Source: Amblyomma americanum (taxonomy: Eukaryota > Arthropoda > Arachnida > Ixodida > Ixodidae). Taken from it: a DNA stretch of 64,000 bases. The stretch is taken from NCBI RefSeq assembly GCF_052857255.1, contig NC_135498.1, forward strand, positions 164,048,124 to 164,112,123. Reading direction: 5' to 3'. The position numbers were made by a program, and so were the translations under genes. Under the pieces are notes generated by a model. That model did no database searches. It had not been told where the DNA came from and saw only the letters and a program-made list of their open reading frames with translations. This document shows positions 32,646 to 44,609 of this stretch, piece after piece; the stretch's first letter is position 1; each line of letters opens with the position of its first letter.

Positions 32646-35160
32646 GATGCTAGCAGTGTCGTCAGCGTATTACAACTAGGAAACAGGCACCTCGTTTGCG
32701 AGTTCATTACGTGTAAAGTTACATATGAAATTACATACTAACCTGCTTATGGCCTCAACAGCTGTTGTCTGTAATGCTGTAATAGCGTCTCTGTGTTCCT
32801 TTGCAAGGGAAACAAGAACTGTGTCGGTCAGCGCATAGCAACAATGAAACAGGCAACCTATTTGCGAGATCGGTAACAGATATATAAATAACAAAGGGAT
32901 GGATATAAAAACTTCTGGGACTGTGGCTTCGATTGCCGCGAAATCTCAATGAAACCTGGAAATCGACACATATCGACGCCCAGTGTAAAGGTTTATTTAG
33001 AAACTGAGAAAGGTCGCGAAATCGCAGCGCTGAAAATTTATTTATCAAAAGAGTTAATTATCCAGTGAGTGGAGAACCCTGTTTGTCGCAAGTGCAGAAT
33101 TTAGAATGTCAGATAATTCTTCAAGGACAGTTGTTCCTTTCCATGGTTGAAGCCATGCTGGCAAGATCATAGCACTCTGTACACATTGTAAGAATTGGCC
33201 ATGTAAGAAGTAAATGTGTGTCTAAAATTTCGCCAAATCATGGCAGGATTGAGATTGGTCTGAGGTTATACATCATCTTTCTGGAGCCTCCCTTGTAGAG
33301 AGGTCTATCTTAAACCATTTTCATTGAAGTCGGTATTACAACCCAGAAGATTATGCTGCTTAAAGGAGAGCTCAAAGGCCACTAATAATTGATTAAAAAT
33401 TCGTGCGCATGTCTCAAACCGTAATGCCGCCATGACCTGCAGATTTTCTACGTTTAAGACAATTAGAATCAACCTCAGATCACTTTCAGTAACGTTAGAA
33501 GAGAAAGTGAGTTGCATCGCACTAGACTGCATAGGACAGTTGGTAGGTGGAGTCCGAGCTACTGAAGACACAAGCGAAAACAAACTGATAAAATCGTTTG
33601 CTGTGCTCTGTGCGCATTAACAACTATTCGAGATAAAATAAGTTAAATTATAAACTGCAGCTCCCATTGCTTTCACACTATATACCAATCTCCATCTCTC
33701 TATGCTGTTAGAAAGTCCATCGTTAAATTGAGACAGGAAGTGATTGCGCTTATTCATTAGGATCATGACAGTAAAACGGTTTATTTCTTGTACAAATTTC
33801 AGTCGCAGTTCAGGGCAGTTATGAGTGCGTTTCAATCGAACCCAGAGGAGGTATTTGTCTTTAATAGCCTGGAATTAGTGCGGGTGGCATCCAATTACTT
33901 GTAAAATTTCGTTGCTTAAGTTTCACCATGCGTCACCCTCTTATCCGCGAGACTCACCTGTGTGAGAACCAAAAGCTTCAACAAAGCTATTATACCGATC
34001 ATCGGGAGCACATTCTACACAAAAGAATTACAATCATGCTTCGCAGTTCGCTCATCAACACGGCGATAATCAAGTACTGGTATCTCCTGCTGGCTGAGCA
34101 TTGAGGCCAGGTGGCTGCACCAATCCGTTAGCGAGAAGCAGAACAGTGATGGTCAGCCAGCATAGCATCAACCACAGCAGACCGCGTGGTCATTTTTGAG
34201 TACTGACTATTGCGTGATCGCGCGACCAGTTGCCCCGATTAGAAGTACTCACGTTTTGGGTTGCAGATTTTAGTCTCTAGTCTCTATTTCTATCAAGTGT
34301 ATAGAAAATTTGCGGCCTTGCCATTGCGGGGCGTAAAGTATCGATATTTACATCGTCCATTATTCACTCGTGTTCTTAGCGGAAGCACGATGACATTGCG
34401 GAACCAAGCTCAGTAATAGAGATTTATCCGTTACAGCACGCATGGCGGTAAACTGTGCAAATAAAGGCAGACAAGGTGAACTCAAGTGCAGCGCACCTAC
34501 TTCGCCTTTGCTAAAAGCAATAATGAATTCAAAACCGTTTCAAGCATCTTTATCAAAAACAGCGTTTGCTACTCTTCCTCCTTGTGAACCAGTGCAAGGA
34601 ATCCTTTGGTCACGTGGAATTGAGAAGTGCGATAATAGGTGACGGAGCATTCCCTCACTTGAACACAAAGACGTCAACAGCTGAGTAAAGAGGGAGAGTT
34701 AGAGCAGAAAAATGATCTCAGTGCTTCCTTATACTGCGGATATTAACAGGAGAACACGACAGTGCAACGAAGCCATCACGGTCCAATAAAAACTCAAGAT
34801 TTGAATCCAAACCACAATTTGAAGATTTTGGGGATACTTAATTAGGGCATGAGCGAGCTCTAATGTGTCCCTCGAGTGGTTCGTCTTGTACACGTTGACA
34901 TGGGCATTTCATTCTTTTTACAATTGCAATCGTTATATGGAAGAACAAACAACACATGACCTTCATGCAGACTGTTCTAAAATATGCTTCCGTGATTCTA
35001 GAAAAATACCAAGAGCTGTACACAAGAGTAATAATAATAATAATTGGTTCTTTGGGGAAAGGAAAAGGCGCAGTATCTGTCTCATATATCGGCGGACACC
35101 TGAAGTGCGCCGTAGGGAAATCGATAAAGGAGGGAGTGAAAGAAGAAAGGAAGAAACAGG
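32646..35160. other. No gene recognised
   Basis: Long AT-rich intergenic stretch. Short frames only; none carries a domain I recognise. About 33080-33310 on the minus strand may be an old transposon remnant but I cannot assign it. Confidence 0.35.
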
Positions 35161-35169
35161 TGCCGTCGT

Positions 35170-35360
35170 GGAGGGCTCCGGAATAATATCGACCACCTGG
35201 GGATCTTTAACGTGCACTGACATCGCACAGCACACGGGCGCCTTAGCGTTTTGCCTCCATGAAAACGCAGCCGACGCGAAACGCTAAGGCGCCCGTGTGC
35301 TGTGCGATGTCAGTGCACGTTAAAGATCCCCAGGTGGTCGAAATTATTCCGGAGCCCTCC
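35170..35360. repeat. Inverted pair of Ruka SINE bodies forming an 82 bp hairpin
   Basis: Arms 35170-35251 and 35279-35360 are inverted copies with one mismatch by eye; the spacer is 27 nt. The right arm reads like the Ruka body on the plus strand (GTGCGATGTCAGTGCACG, then CAGGTGGTCGAAATTATTCC and GGAGCCCTCC). The tRNA head is missing from both. Confidence 0.85.
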
Positions 35361-35681
35361 GCTACAAAAAAGTAATTTTTCGAAATGAGTTACACGGCCA
35401 GGCAGACGCAAACAGCGAGACAAAGTGTCGCCGTAACCTGAGTAAAGAACTAAAATTTATTAGCCCTCTATTTACTGCATTTAGCGTGCATGCTATCTAA
35501 AACTTAGTCAGTGGCCCTCAAAAGCCATTATATTTTGTGGAATTTCTGTTACGCACATGTGTCCTGAGGTAAGCACGCCAACGATTTCTGCTAAAACCCT
35601 GCAGTTAAGCAATAGAGACTGCGGTACTTCCTATTCGAATCCTTTCTGGTGAAATATATTTCGGGCGAGTTGCTTACGTAC
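35361..35681. other. No feature recognised
   Basis: Spacer between two hairpins; nothing coding. Confidence 0.35.
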
Positions 35682-35785
35682 TTCCATATTAACAGCGCAA
35701 CGACGGCACTAAAGAAGAGGAGTACACGAGAGCGCTGTTGCGTCATTCCCTTCTCTTCTGCCATCTTTGCGCTGTTAATATGGAA
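35682..35785. repeat. 19 bp perfect inverted repeat with 66 nt spacer
   Basis: TTCCATATTAACAGCGCAA at 35682-35700 is exactly inverted at 35767-35785. The spacer contains AAGAAGAGGAG and CTTCTCTTCT, which can also pair in part. It looks like the end of a foldback element. Confidence 0.75.
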
Positions 35786-36074
35786 ATTTGTGGTATGGCG
35801 CAGCTCTTGCAAACATCACTCCGCCTTCTCAAGAATACGGAGTTGCAGGCGACGGTGATAATGTTTGTTTCTGGCCAGCGAAACCAAAGGTCACTGTGCT
35901 GGCGGCGTGGGGCGAGTGCTGTTTGTTTAAGCGATTGCTTCTGGAGTGCGTGATAAGATGTGGTGGTCAGTTCAGACTGGGCATGCGGTCAAGCGCAGCT
36001 ATAAATTTAGAACAGTCCCTTGTAACTACACATTTTTTTTCAGTCGAAACACCATACACAACAGATGTGTCCCA

Positions 36075-36144
36075 TCAGAGGGTTCACCTTCCTCTTGTTC
36101 TGAAAGCCGTCTTTCGTCTTATATGTTTTGTCGTTCATGGAGGC
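36075..36144. repeat. 70 bp dispersed repeat, copy 2
   Basis: 69/70 identical to 27641-27710, same orientation; flanks differ. Confidence 0.75.
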
Positions 36145-37844
36145 TAATTACCTGCTAATTACCGCAATTTTATTTTACGGTCGACATAGTTTCTTTTCAT
36201 GAGTACATGTGCTAATTACGTTTGGATAAATTTCCGGCATTGTAATCGCCGTTATGTTATTTTCATCACTTTTTAAATAATCCGCTCCACCAGTCAGTAG
36301 CCCCTTCCACGGCCTATCCGGATTTTTCGCTTTCGACCACAACGGCAAGTTTTCTGCACAGCGGGAATCTTACGCTGTCACGTAACACGCTCCACGATTT
36401 GCTGAAGCAAGCCAACTTGATCCAGATCGCCGAGTGGAATACGCCATTGGATGTCGTAGCCAACTCGGCCATCGCCGCAGCTTCCTGCGTCTAAGGTCGT
36501 GTGTGGTAGCCTCTTTCGCTACCTGCAATATTCGGATTTATGCCTCGATTTATTTTATTTTTTGTTCGCACGGAAAATTAGAAGTCACTCTTTTGATGTG
36601 TGCAGCTGGTGCTCTCTAGGCTGGCATGGCAATGTAAACCATACAGAGGTTCTACTGTGATGCCGGTGTAGGTGCATGTAAATTTCTCCACAATTTTATT
36701 GCACAAGCGGGGGCTGGGAAATCTTGTCGTCCTAAATAGCGCACGTTTCAGCCTTGGCGTTTTCATTAGCAGCTACGGATGCAAGATAAAAGCGCCTCAA
36801 ATCACAGCTAGCAGTACGCGCCACTTATTGGGCTTCAGACGTGTCTTTCTTTCTTCAAAGCTATACAAACACGTTTCAGCTTCCGCAGCGACCTGTTCGA
36901 CAATTGTTGCGCGTACTCTCTTGCTTATTTGAATGCAGTTTGTCCTACCTGTTATTGCACCATACCGATTATGTCGCATAGAGGGTATGGCGCGTCCTGC
37001 TACGAAGGAGCATCGCAGCAATGTGAGGCTCAGTGCGAAACTTTCTTCGGCAAAATGAGTGTGAAGTACCGAACCAAACCTGGGGCTCTGGGAAGACGAC
37101 ATTACAGATGATGGAACTCTTCGGGTAGGTTCGTATTTACGGCTAGCCCTTATGATTTATCTTGTTCTCAGATTAATATAGGTATCTCATCAAAACGTCT
37201 TACATATTAAAATTCCCTCATATTTTTATCTGGTAACCGAGCGCGCACAAATGGCTCACAATTCACTTGCAAAGGCTTGTAGTCGCTTTATTTATTCAGG
37301 TGCGCAAACATTCAAGCCACAATTAGGCATCCTTCCTTAGCACTGATGACGCATGCAAAATGTTTTTTTATTTTTCTATTACGAAACAACGGAGACGGTT
37401 GAAATTGAGCGGACCGCACAACAGTTGGTGGCCTTGGTTTTAGGTCCCTACGCTGAGCACACCTGCCCCTACGTATGAACTTCACGTTCTGACTTTTTCA
37501 AGGTCGCGAGATGTAATTATAACTGCGGGAACTGTCGACGTGTGTTTTGCAGTGGAGCCTGTATATAACGAAAGATTGTTCATATCCAACACTCAGGGCA
37601 TGCGCCTAAAAATCCCATGAAAAAAAAATGCATTGCTCGCATTTATCCAACACTCGTTCAGAGAAACATTCGATATATCGATCGGCGCGGCACGCCCCTG
37701 CAGTGGCGCTTGTTCAAACAGCGGCCTTGGTCACCTGGCGGCAGCGCTAGCGCTGTGAAACCGCATCAAGGTAATTGCATGAAGCAATGAATGTGGAATG
37801 TGCCAGAAGGTGGCCTTTGGTCTCTTGTAGTCGCTTTACACTCC
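36145..37844. other. No gene recognised
   Basis: Open frames up to about 100 codons on both strands, none with known motifs. No repeat structure was identified. Confidence 0.35.
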
Positions 37845-38960
37845 TCAATTCTCTCTTGAGGAGAAGCCAATCAAACTACCGATCGCTTTCTTCAGGCATG
37901 CTTTGCTCGCTTCGCTGTTGAAGGCGTTAGGAAAACAAAGTTTACTTAAATTTTTAGTCTTGCGCTTGCCTTTATCTCTCGAACGCTCTGACACGCTCTT
38001 GCGCTGTTGACAAAATAGGGGTTCCCGGTCATATATCACTTATCTTACGTACATTCCCGATAAGCGAAACCTGTTTCGCTGAAGATGCTGATTATTGAGT
38101 TGGATAAGTCGCAAAATCTTCAGCTGGGGAGAGTGTGGAGGAATTTTCTACAAACGACGCATTCGTCTGAATGAGATAATGGCAGTGTTGTTCTACCGCT
38201 ACGACTCTACCACCTTGCTATGATCGTTGACAATTCCTCGTTCTTAAGCAACTCTGATACATCGGCTTTCATCTGGCAGAAGTAGTCTAATTACGAATGT
38301 TTGCTTTTATCTTCCTACCGCTACTTTTTTCCGTGATCCAATGGTGGCTGCTGACATGTCAGAAAGAAAATGCCTTGCGGCTCACTTTCGTTCTGCAACC
38401 TCCCGTATAACATATGCTTGATCAACACAGGCACTTCTCGAGAAAGAAGGGCTAATAACTTCAGTCCCCACGTTCTTTCTCGATGCGACTTTTCAGACAG
38501 ACAGGCTCTAATCCACCTCGGTACTTCCCCATAACCTAGGCTATGACAAAGGGCCTCCTCCTGTCTCTCGAGTGACGACTGTTAGCATTATGCCATGTAG
38601 GTAACGCTTTATTCCCCTCCAAACTCATGTGACGTGTTTCAAGCCGCAGCTCTGCCCGTTCCCTCAAGCGGGCAAAGAACGTTTCTTGCTCTTCGCGCTT
38701 GAACTTGCGCTCTTTCCTTACAATGTCTCCACGTTTGCGCTCACGGCATTGAAACCTTCCGGCTTCTGCCTTCATTTTTTCCTGTTGAATATCATCGCAG
38801 GCCTAATAAGCCTCCTCAGTCGTTTCGCATTCGGGAGGCATCACTTCAAAATTCGCAATCTTCCTTTTGGGGGGCCAAAAGTAGTGTCCTACCCTTCACA
38901 AATTTCAATTAACTCCTCCAACTTGAGTTTCTCCATCGTCCACAAGAGCCTCTTACTGTT
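37845..38960 (-). pseudogene. Possible retroelement gag-like remnant (charged, Glu/Arg-rich)
   Basis: On the minus strand 38940-38540 reads 'MEKLKLEELIEICEG', a stop, 'GPPKRKIANFEVMPPECETTEEAY', then a highly charged helix-like stretch 'IVRKERKFKREEQETFFARL', 'RAELRLETRHMSLEGN' and 'VMGKYRGGLEP'. This layout (short helical start, long Glu/Arg coiled coil) resembles gag of another tick LTR-retroelement lineage. That comparison is from memory of the general form, so it is tentative. A separate minus frame (38039-37845, Lys/Arg-rich) may be a distal part. Confidence 0.35.
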
Positions 38961-40299
38961 AGTCCTTTGTATAATTTATCTGCCGTACAATACTATCCAG
39001 CTACTAGCATGACGCGCGCAAGCAATTCGCAACACATTCTTGTTTACGCTATCAGCGTCAGCTTTCGTTTCAAAGCGATCCGACTGCGCCTGAAACAGCG
39101 ATACGAATAGCGCTTAAGAGAGCGCTTCTCTAGACTACGATAGTTCATGCTAGAGAAATCAGGCGAATTGAGGGGAAAGCATCAGGCAGTCACTGTTACG
39201 CCTGGGAATGCAGCAATGCGTCTGCGTGTGCCACCGCTGTTGAGTCTGGGCCACTGCCACCACCGCCGTTGTGACATTGTGCGGAAATGCGTTGTGACGT
39301 TGTGTGACGGAAATGCGGCCGAGGTTTCTGCCAGCAGACGCAGCTTCCACGCAACACACAGGCCAGCGGAAGAACGTTGACGGCATAGCAAACAAAACAG
39401 GCTTTACATACAATAGCTACTTGGCAGCACAAATGATCGACAGAGATTAATGTTATTTACCCCGAAATCTGTTATTGTTAACAATTATTTTTTGTTCCTC
39501 GCAGCAAGCAATGCCAGCCGTTCTGCGCCACCATCAAAGTGATGCAAGCGGGGAAAGTGCTCAGACTTTCCTGCAACCATGCATGAACAGCACAATAAAA
39601 GTGCTGAAATGGTCCAGGAGATTGCTCAGGCTATACTTTTTATAGCCAAAAGATCACGTAAAAGAAAAAAAATGCTTGGTTTAAACAACTAACGGCAGGA
39701 ATAACTGCCTCATTCCTGCAAGTAAAAGAACAGCCTGCAGGTACACTGGTGCCGCCATCAGCGGCATTTCGACATCCACATACACGCGACCATCCTGAAT
39801 CGGTATTTGGTCAAGTATCAAAGCCAGATCATCAGCCTGCACCACGAACCAATACTAGAGCAAGCCCAATCCAGCTGCATACCAACCATTTCAGCATCGT
39901 GTGCGACAGCTGGGACTGATAACACAGGCTTAAATCCTCAAATCAAAAATAGTTCGACATTCAGTGCAGTGCGACGCACAGATTGAGGCCCACACCTGCA
40001 GCAGGATGCTTTGCACCTGTTACCAGTGCGAGATCATCCCGGGATGGTCGTAAATACTGAACTCTTGAGCGACATACAGGAAAGCAGCCAGAGGTGATTT
40101 TAAATAAATAACAAAACTTACTGTTTGAACGCATATGATGTTGATATGCTGCCGTCGAATGAAAATCTTTTGGAGTGCAAGCCTAATTTATACAAAACGT
40201 ACCTACTATGAATATTCGGCAAGTTGCAGAACGCAGTGGAGAATGTTCGCCTAAGTAATCACACAAAACGTCTCGTACTCCCTTAAAATCAGTTGCTTG
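38961..40299. other. No gene recognised
   Basis: About 39180-39400 is GC-richer and open in several frames on both strands, but no domain is seen. Confidence 0.35.
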
Positions 40300-41080
40300 G
40301 CGAGTTGGTATTTCATGCTTACATTCACTGCGCAAAGACGAACACGGACACGAGGGGAGACACTCCAAGGCGCCGACTTCAACAACGTTTATTGCTGCGC
40401 GCAGCGAATACACATAGAGTACAGCGGGCATGCACAGCAACGAAAAGGAAAGTCATGTGAGACTGGTAGCAGCACCAAATCGCAAGGCAAACACATCTTC
40501 ATAGGTACAAAAAGAAAACAAAGCTAAAACCTAAAATTCAGGACGCAAAGAAGAACAAAAAACATATTACCCTAGTTATAAATTCCTAAGACACGACGCT
40601 CCTTATCACTTAACAACACCGATGGGGTGCTGACACAGTAATCTCCTTTTTCTGCAATCTCACCAGCCTCAGCTATCTCCCTGGCTGTTTTGCTGACATG
40701 CTTATGAAGGATTGTTGTTCTTTTAAAAAAGGAACCACGTTCCTTACACAGTTGGCAATCACGGCAGTGTATGCCTAGATGACGGGATGCCCCGATGGCA
40801 CTATTGCTGTGTTCCATGATCCTCTCTTTGAGACATCTGCCAGTTTGGCCAATGTAGGCTCGGCCACAGGGCAAATGTGTAGAGTAGACTACGTCTTTCC
40901 CAACTCTACAAAATGGTTGCCAGTGCATAACAGTGCACGAATCGCTCCCAGTAATGGTGAAATTTACCTTCTTTCACAGTTCTGACAGCTTCTCTGGTGC
41001 GGAAAAAGTCTCGTACTCCTTAAGAACTTGTGCTGGCATGCCTTGTTTAAAGCCGGAGAAATAAATTTTGCTCACAGTCT
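40300..41080 (-). mobile_element. Penelope-like element 3' fragment with GIY-YIG endonuclease
   Basis: Minus frame 40928-40572 (118 codons): 'GKDVVYSTHLPCGRAYIGQT' followed by 'GRCLKERIMEH' is the GIY-YIG endonuclease core of Penelope-like retroelements. Next come the Cys/His segment 'HLGIHCRDCQLC' and the tail 'DYCVSTPSVLLSDKERRVLG'. Upstream to about 41080 a different frame still reads as element sequence ('KEGKFHHYWERFVHC'), implying a frameshift. Downstream, 40300-40400 on the minus strand (CAATAAACGTTGTTGAAGTC, then GTGTCCGTGTTCG) resembles the terminal repeat of such elements. RT is absent. Confidence 0.78.
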
Positions 41081-41711
41081 CTGACATCTGCAATCCAGCC
41101 TTCAGTAATAGTTTCGCTCCTCATCTGGCGAAAAGTGTACAGTATACGTGCCGCAGTTATGACGTGAAGCGTACATTTATAGTATATATGTTTGCTTCAT
41201 AGTTACACTGCATCTCTCCTTCAAGCTTCCAAAGGCAAGTATAACAACATCGCGGCCACTACTGTAGGGAGCATTAAACGATCCTTGTCCTAGAGAACTT
41301 GCTGTGCAATGAAGTGCATTGTTTCAGTTTCACTAAAGTGCAGTATATGCTCAATTATCCAATGGCTTGAAAGAAATTGCCCGGCTCTGGAACATACTTT
41401 GATATTTTCATACATGGGAGCAGTTGATCGCCTCTCAGGTATATATAAGAAATAAAAGTACTTGGTGTCTGCAGCATTTCTGGGTGATTTGCACGTTGCC
41501 CTCAAAATTGTGAAAAATAAAGTACTTTAAAAAGGATTGTTGCGATCCCTGTTGTTTCCCTGAGCACGTAAGTCACTGTGTTGACTGACGCTAGCTTTTG
41601 TATCAAGTTACATCAAATGATTCTGATTTTCTAGAAAGGAAGACGTGCACATGCAGTCATTACAACGCACGCGTGAGGATTAGCTTTCGCTAGAATGAGT
41701 TTAAAAGGTAT
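41081..41711. other. No feature recognised
   Basis: Non-coding stretch between the Penelope fragment and the TRIM-like unit. Confidence 0.35.
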
Positions 41712-42440
41712 TGTCAAGGAGAAGACGAAGCTCGCAGTGGCGCGGGGCGGAACGCTTGCGCTGTGCCAGCAGCCATTAAATAATCTGTTAGTTATCGGTC
41801 TTCTTGCCTCATTCTTCGGCTGGCCTCCAGGTAACATTCGGTGGAGCTTGCGTGGTGTCAATTAAATCTCATCCTCTTAATCATCGTGCTTCGAAGACCT
41901 GTGTCTGCTTCCTACCGCGTCGCCGGGCGGTGCCCATGACTGCAAGACCCGAACAGACCTCGCTGTTGCTCCCCCGCACCGTGTCTTGCATTGACCACCT
42001 GACACAACCAACTGCAGCCGACGCAATGACCCGACCTACCGACCCCACTGACCCAACCCGCCGCCCACATGTGATTAGATTGCCCCACTGCCCATGCCGT
42101 TCGACGCGTCCAAAGGCTTCGGCCGTAGGCTACTGGCGACGTGCGCCCGGAAGCTTTGCTGACCAGGGCTCATTCGCACATCTCCTACATCGCGGCGGCC
42201 ACCAGTTCACCACCTTGTTCACTTCAGTTCTACCGTCTCTCAAACCATCACTATTTCGCGTGTCTCTTTGTCAGTGTCTCATTCATGATCGGGACAATCG
42301 CTCTGTGGCTCCGGTTATTGTCACGAAGACGAAGCTGGCAGTGCCGCGGTGTGGACCGCTCGTGCTAGGCAAGTAGTAGTGAAACCTTCCCCTTTCCATC
42401 GCTCACCTCGCCTCACTCTTCGGCTGGCAGCCACGTAAGA
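41712..42440 (+). mobile_element. Small LTR unit without pol (TRIM-like)
   Basis: Two direct repeats, 41712-41836 (TGTCAAGGAG...GTAACA) and 42319-42440 (TGTCACGAAG...GTAAGA), share blocks such as GAAGACGAAGCT.GCAGTG.CGCGG and CTC.TTCTTCGGCTGGC. They are separated by only about 480 bp. After the left repeat comes TTCGGTGGAGCTTGCG, close to the PBS form (ACA-TT-TGGTGGAG...) of the gypsy elements here. The internal part is open in one frame (41804-42376, 190 codons) but shows no gag or pol motif. Repeat identity is moderate, so it is old. Confidence 0.5.
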
Positions 42441-42629
42441 ATATCAACATTTTTCAGGCACTGCTAAAATTATGCTTACAGGTCGTATGTCATTAACCGT
42501 CAGTATTATTTGATTGGCGATAAATGCCGACCCGAATTACTCATTTATTCCTGTAAGAGAATGCGCCTACTGAGCGGTGTGAGGTGCTCATATGAGACCT
42601 TCATTTATCCCATTGAAGGAACCTTCATG

Positions 42630-42692
42630 TGTGGTGCAGACGTAGTGTGCCCGACTCCTCACCCAAAGGACAGGGGTTTGATACCGCTTGAC
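42630..42692 (+). mobile_element. Possible tRNA-derived SINE head
   Basis: GCAGACGTAGTGTGCCCGAC is followed by TCACCCAAAGGACAGGGGTT and a B-box-like GGGTTTGATACC. Short and degraded. Confidence 0.35.
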
Positions 42693-42879
42693 AAACTTTT
42701 TCTTTTCAAAGAAATTTGCATTTGTACATCACTACCCAGTCGGTAAAAGGATTTTTCAGTCACAACAACGTGGACAGACGGCACAGCTTACGGGAATCAA
42801 GTGTTGCACACTAGGTGTACTCCGACAACTGTCGTTTCATTAGTAGTTTTTTCATTGTTCCTCCTATGTAGCCATCATT

Positions 42880-43330
42880 AGCCTGACTACACCCTGTGCA
42901 GAACAAAGATCTCTCACACATTGCTTTAGTTAACTAAGTCCTGCGTCAAATGCAGCCCCCTTATTCCCGCAAACTTACTAATCTTTTCCATCAATTAAGA
43001 CTCAGTTTTTTATCACCCGCTAACTGCCACGCTTGCCTTGTTTTCTTTACCCTTAATGGCCATCAGGTACATTGTCTTCGTATTGGATGACCTGAACTTG
43101 TTTTCTACGAGTATGTCATTAACTCGCGTTTGTTCTCTGGCCCAATCAGCCCTTTTTCTGTCCCATAACGATACACATATCGGTTTCTCTTCCAAAGCGC
43201 GCTGCATTTTCAACAATTTATGCTGAACCATTTTCATGAAAATCCACGTTTTTGACCGGCAGGTGAGTACCGGCAATATGTAGTTGTTTTACACTTTTCG
43301 CCTGAGGGCTGTTGAAAAAAAGCCATGCCT
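42880..43330 (-). mobile_element. RTE-type LINE 3' fragment (minus)
   Basis: The minus frame 43276-43013 gives 'KMVQHKLLKMQRALEEKPIC', 'SLWDRKRADWAREQTRVNDI' and 'LVENK', a diverged copy of the RTE RT C-terminus (QRAMERRMLGVSLRDRxRNxxIRxxTxVxDI). The 3' part toward 42880 includes GCCTGACTACACCCTGTG, as in other copies here. Truncated at both ends. Confidence 0.62.
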
Positions 43331-43669
43331 GAACGTAATTAGTTTGTTATGGTGCTAAGTGGTTTAAGCAGGTAACCAACAAGGTCCCGTATGCAACACA
43401 AATGGTGTCTCCTTAAATTCAACTCGGTACCAACTGCACGCGCCAGATTGCGGCCAAATAGGAAGCATCTGGTTTATGTTAGATGCCAAGTGGTGGGCAA
43501 CTGGTCCTCGTGTAAAGCGAGATGTGAAGCAAATACCGCATATATTATTGTTTAAGCAGCACTACTTTTAATCAAATATTCTCAGGTGCTGGCTATGCAC
43601 AAATCAGGCCTATATATACACAATAACACACACAGGTGCGACTGCTGTGTCAGATAATTAAAAACCTGG

Positions 43670-44336
43670 CGACAGACACGGACATTTTATTTCACCATTT
43701 ATCGCTGATTTCGTGGTAATCGCCGTCGGACGAGCTCTGCTCATCGGCACTCTAACCGCTGTCGGACAAGCTCGCCTCATAAGCGTGTTCCCAAAGCTGG
43801 TCGTCCTCTGTACCGTACACAGCGTTTGACAGCCCCGTGGCTGAAACTCTTTGAGATGGTGTCCGCTGACAACGAACGCCACGCGTGCGGAATCCAAGCG
43901 CACACTTGTTTGAGGGACGCTCGCTTCAGCAGCCCTGTCGGAGTTCTTCCCTGGTTGCCCGCGGTCATGCACTCGGTGTAGCACCGCCGAAATTCCGCCT
44001 TTAATGGCCGGTTAACGCAACCATCTTGTGGTCGCAGCACGCTTGTCCAGCCACATAAATTACGGCCAAATCCATTCGGCAGTCTGCCAGCCGAGTCTTC
44101 ACTTGGTCTATTAGATGCCATCTAAAGCTGTCGAGCACAAGAAGGGCTTTGCGGCGTAGTTTGCCTCCTGGTCGGTTTTGCCACGTGGTTTTCAGCCAGT
44201 CTATGACCAATTTATTGGAGATCCGACCTTTTTTTTCATTCGGACTACGATACCCTGGAATATCTCCTCTCTTGGCAGAGTCATTCTCTTAAAGACAAAG
44301 TATAGTGGAAGCTTCATGCCATCAGCGGTGATAAAT
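43670..44336 (-). pseudogene. Pogo/Tigger-type DDE transposase, C-terminal part
   Basis: Read on the minus strand from 44336: 'ITADGMKLPLYFVFKRMTLP' (DDE_1 core entry), 'VIDWLKTTWQNRPGGKLRRK', 'ALLVLDSFRWHLIDQVK' (the second catalytic Asp lies in LDSFRWH) and, after a frameshift near 44010, 'DGCVNRPLKAEFRRCYTECM', 'RASLKQVCAWIPHAWRSLS' and 'ADTISKSFSH'. This is the order found in pogo/Tigger (Tc1-mariner superfamily) transposases. The coding sequence stops abruptly at the LTR of gypsy element 3 at 44337; its N-terminal half was not recognised beyond 49781. Confidence 0.78.
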
Positions 44337-44494
44337 TGTCACGCGTGAATGCGGGGATCACTAAACAAAGGAACGCAGGATCCGACGAACGTCTGCACCA
44401 CAGCTCAAGATCGCTGACACCTCCGCTTCCTCTTCTTCGAGACGGCGCGTGCTTCAGGTCAGCGCTAAGCGAAAATGCGGAATGCACTGTGTCA
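44337..44494 (-). repeat. 3' LTR of gypsy element 3
   Basis: 158 bp, TGACACAGTG...GCGTGACA on the minus strand. It differs from the 5' LTR by a short insertion (TTCTTCTTCG for TTCTTCG) and scattered bases. Confidence 0.87.
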
Positions 44495-44609
44495 CTGGCC
44501 CCGGAAAAAAAAAAGAGCATCGTCCCGATGCGTAGCCGGTGTGCTGAAAAAAAAAGTTCACCAAGGGAAGTTCACATGTTGTGCGCCCGTAAGTCCAGCT
44601 CTAGCGCTA

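Noticed and set aside
41804..42376. 190-codon plus-strand frame
   Set aside because: Pro/Thr/Arg-rich with no known motif, and it runs through both repeats of the TRIM-like unit; best seen as chance openness of GC-rich DNA.
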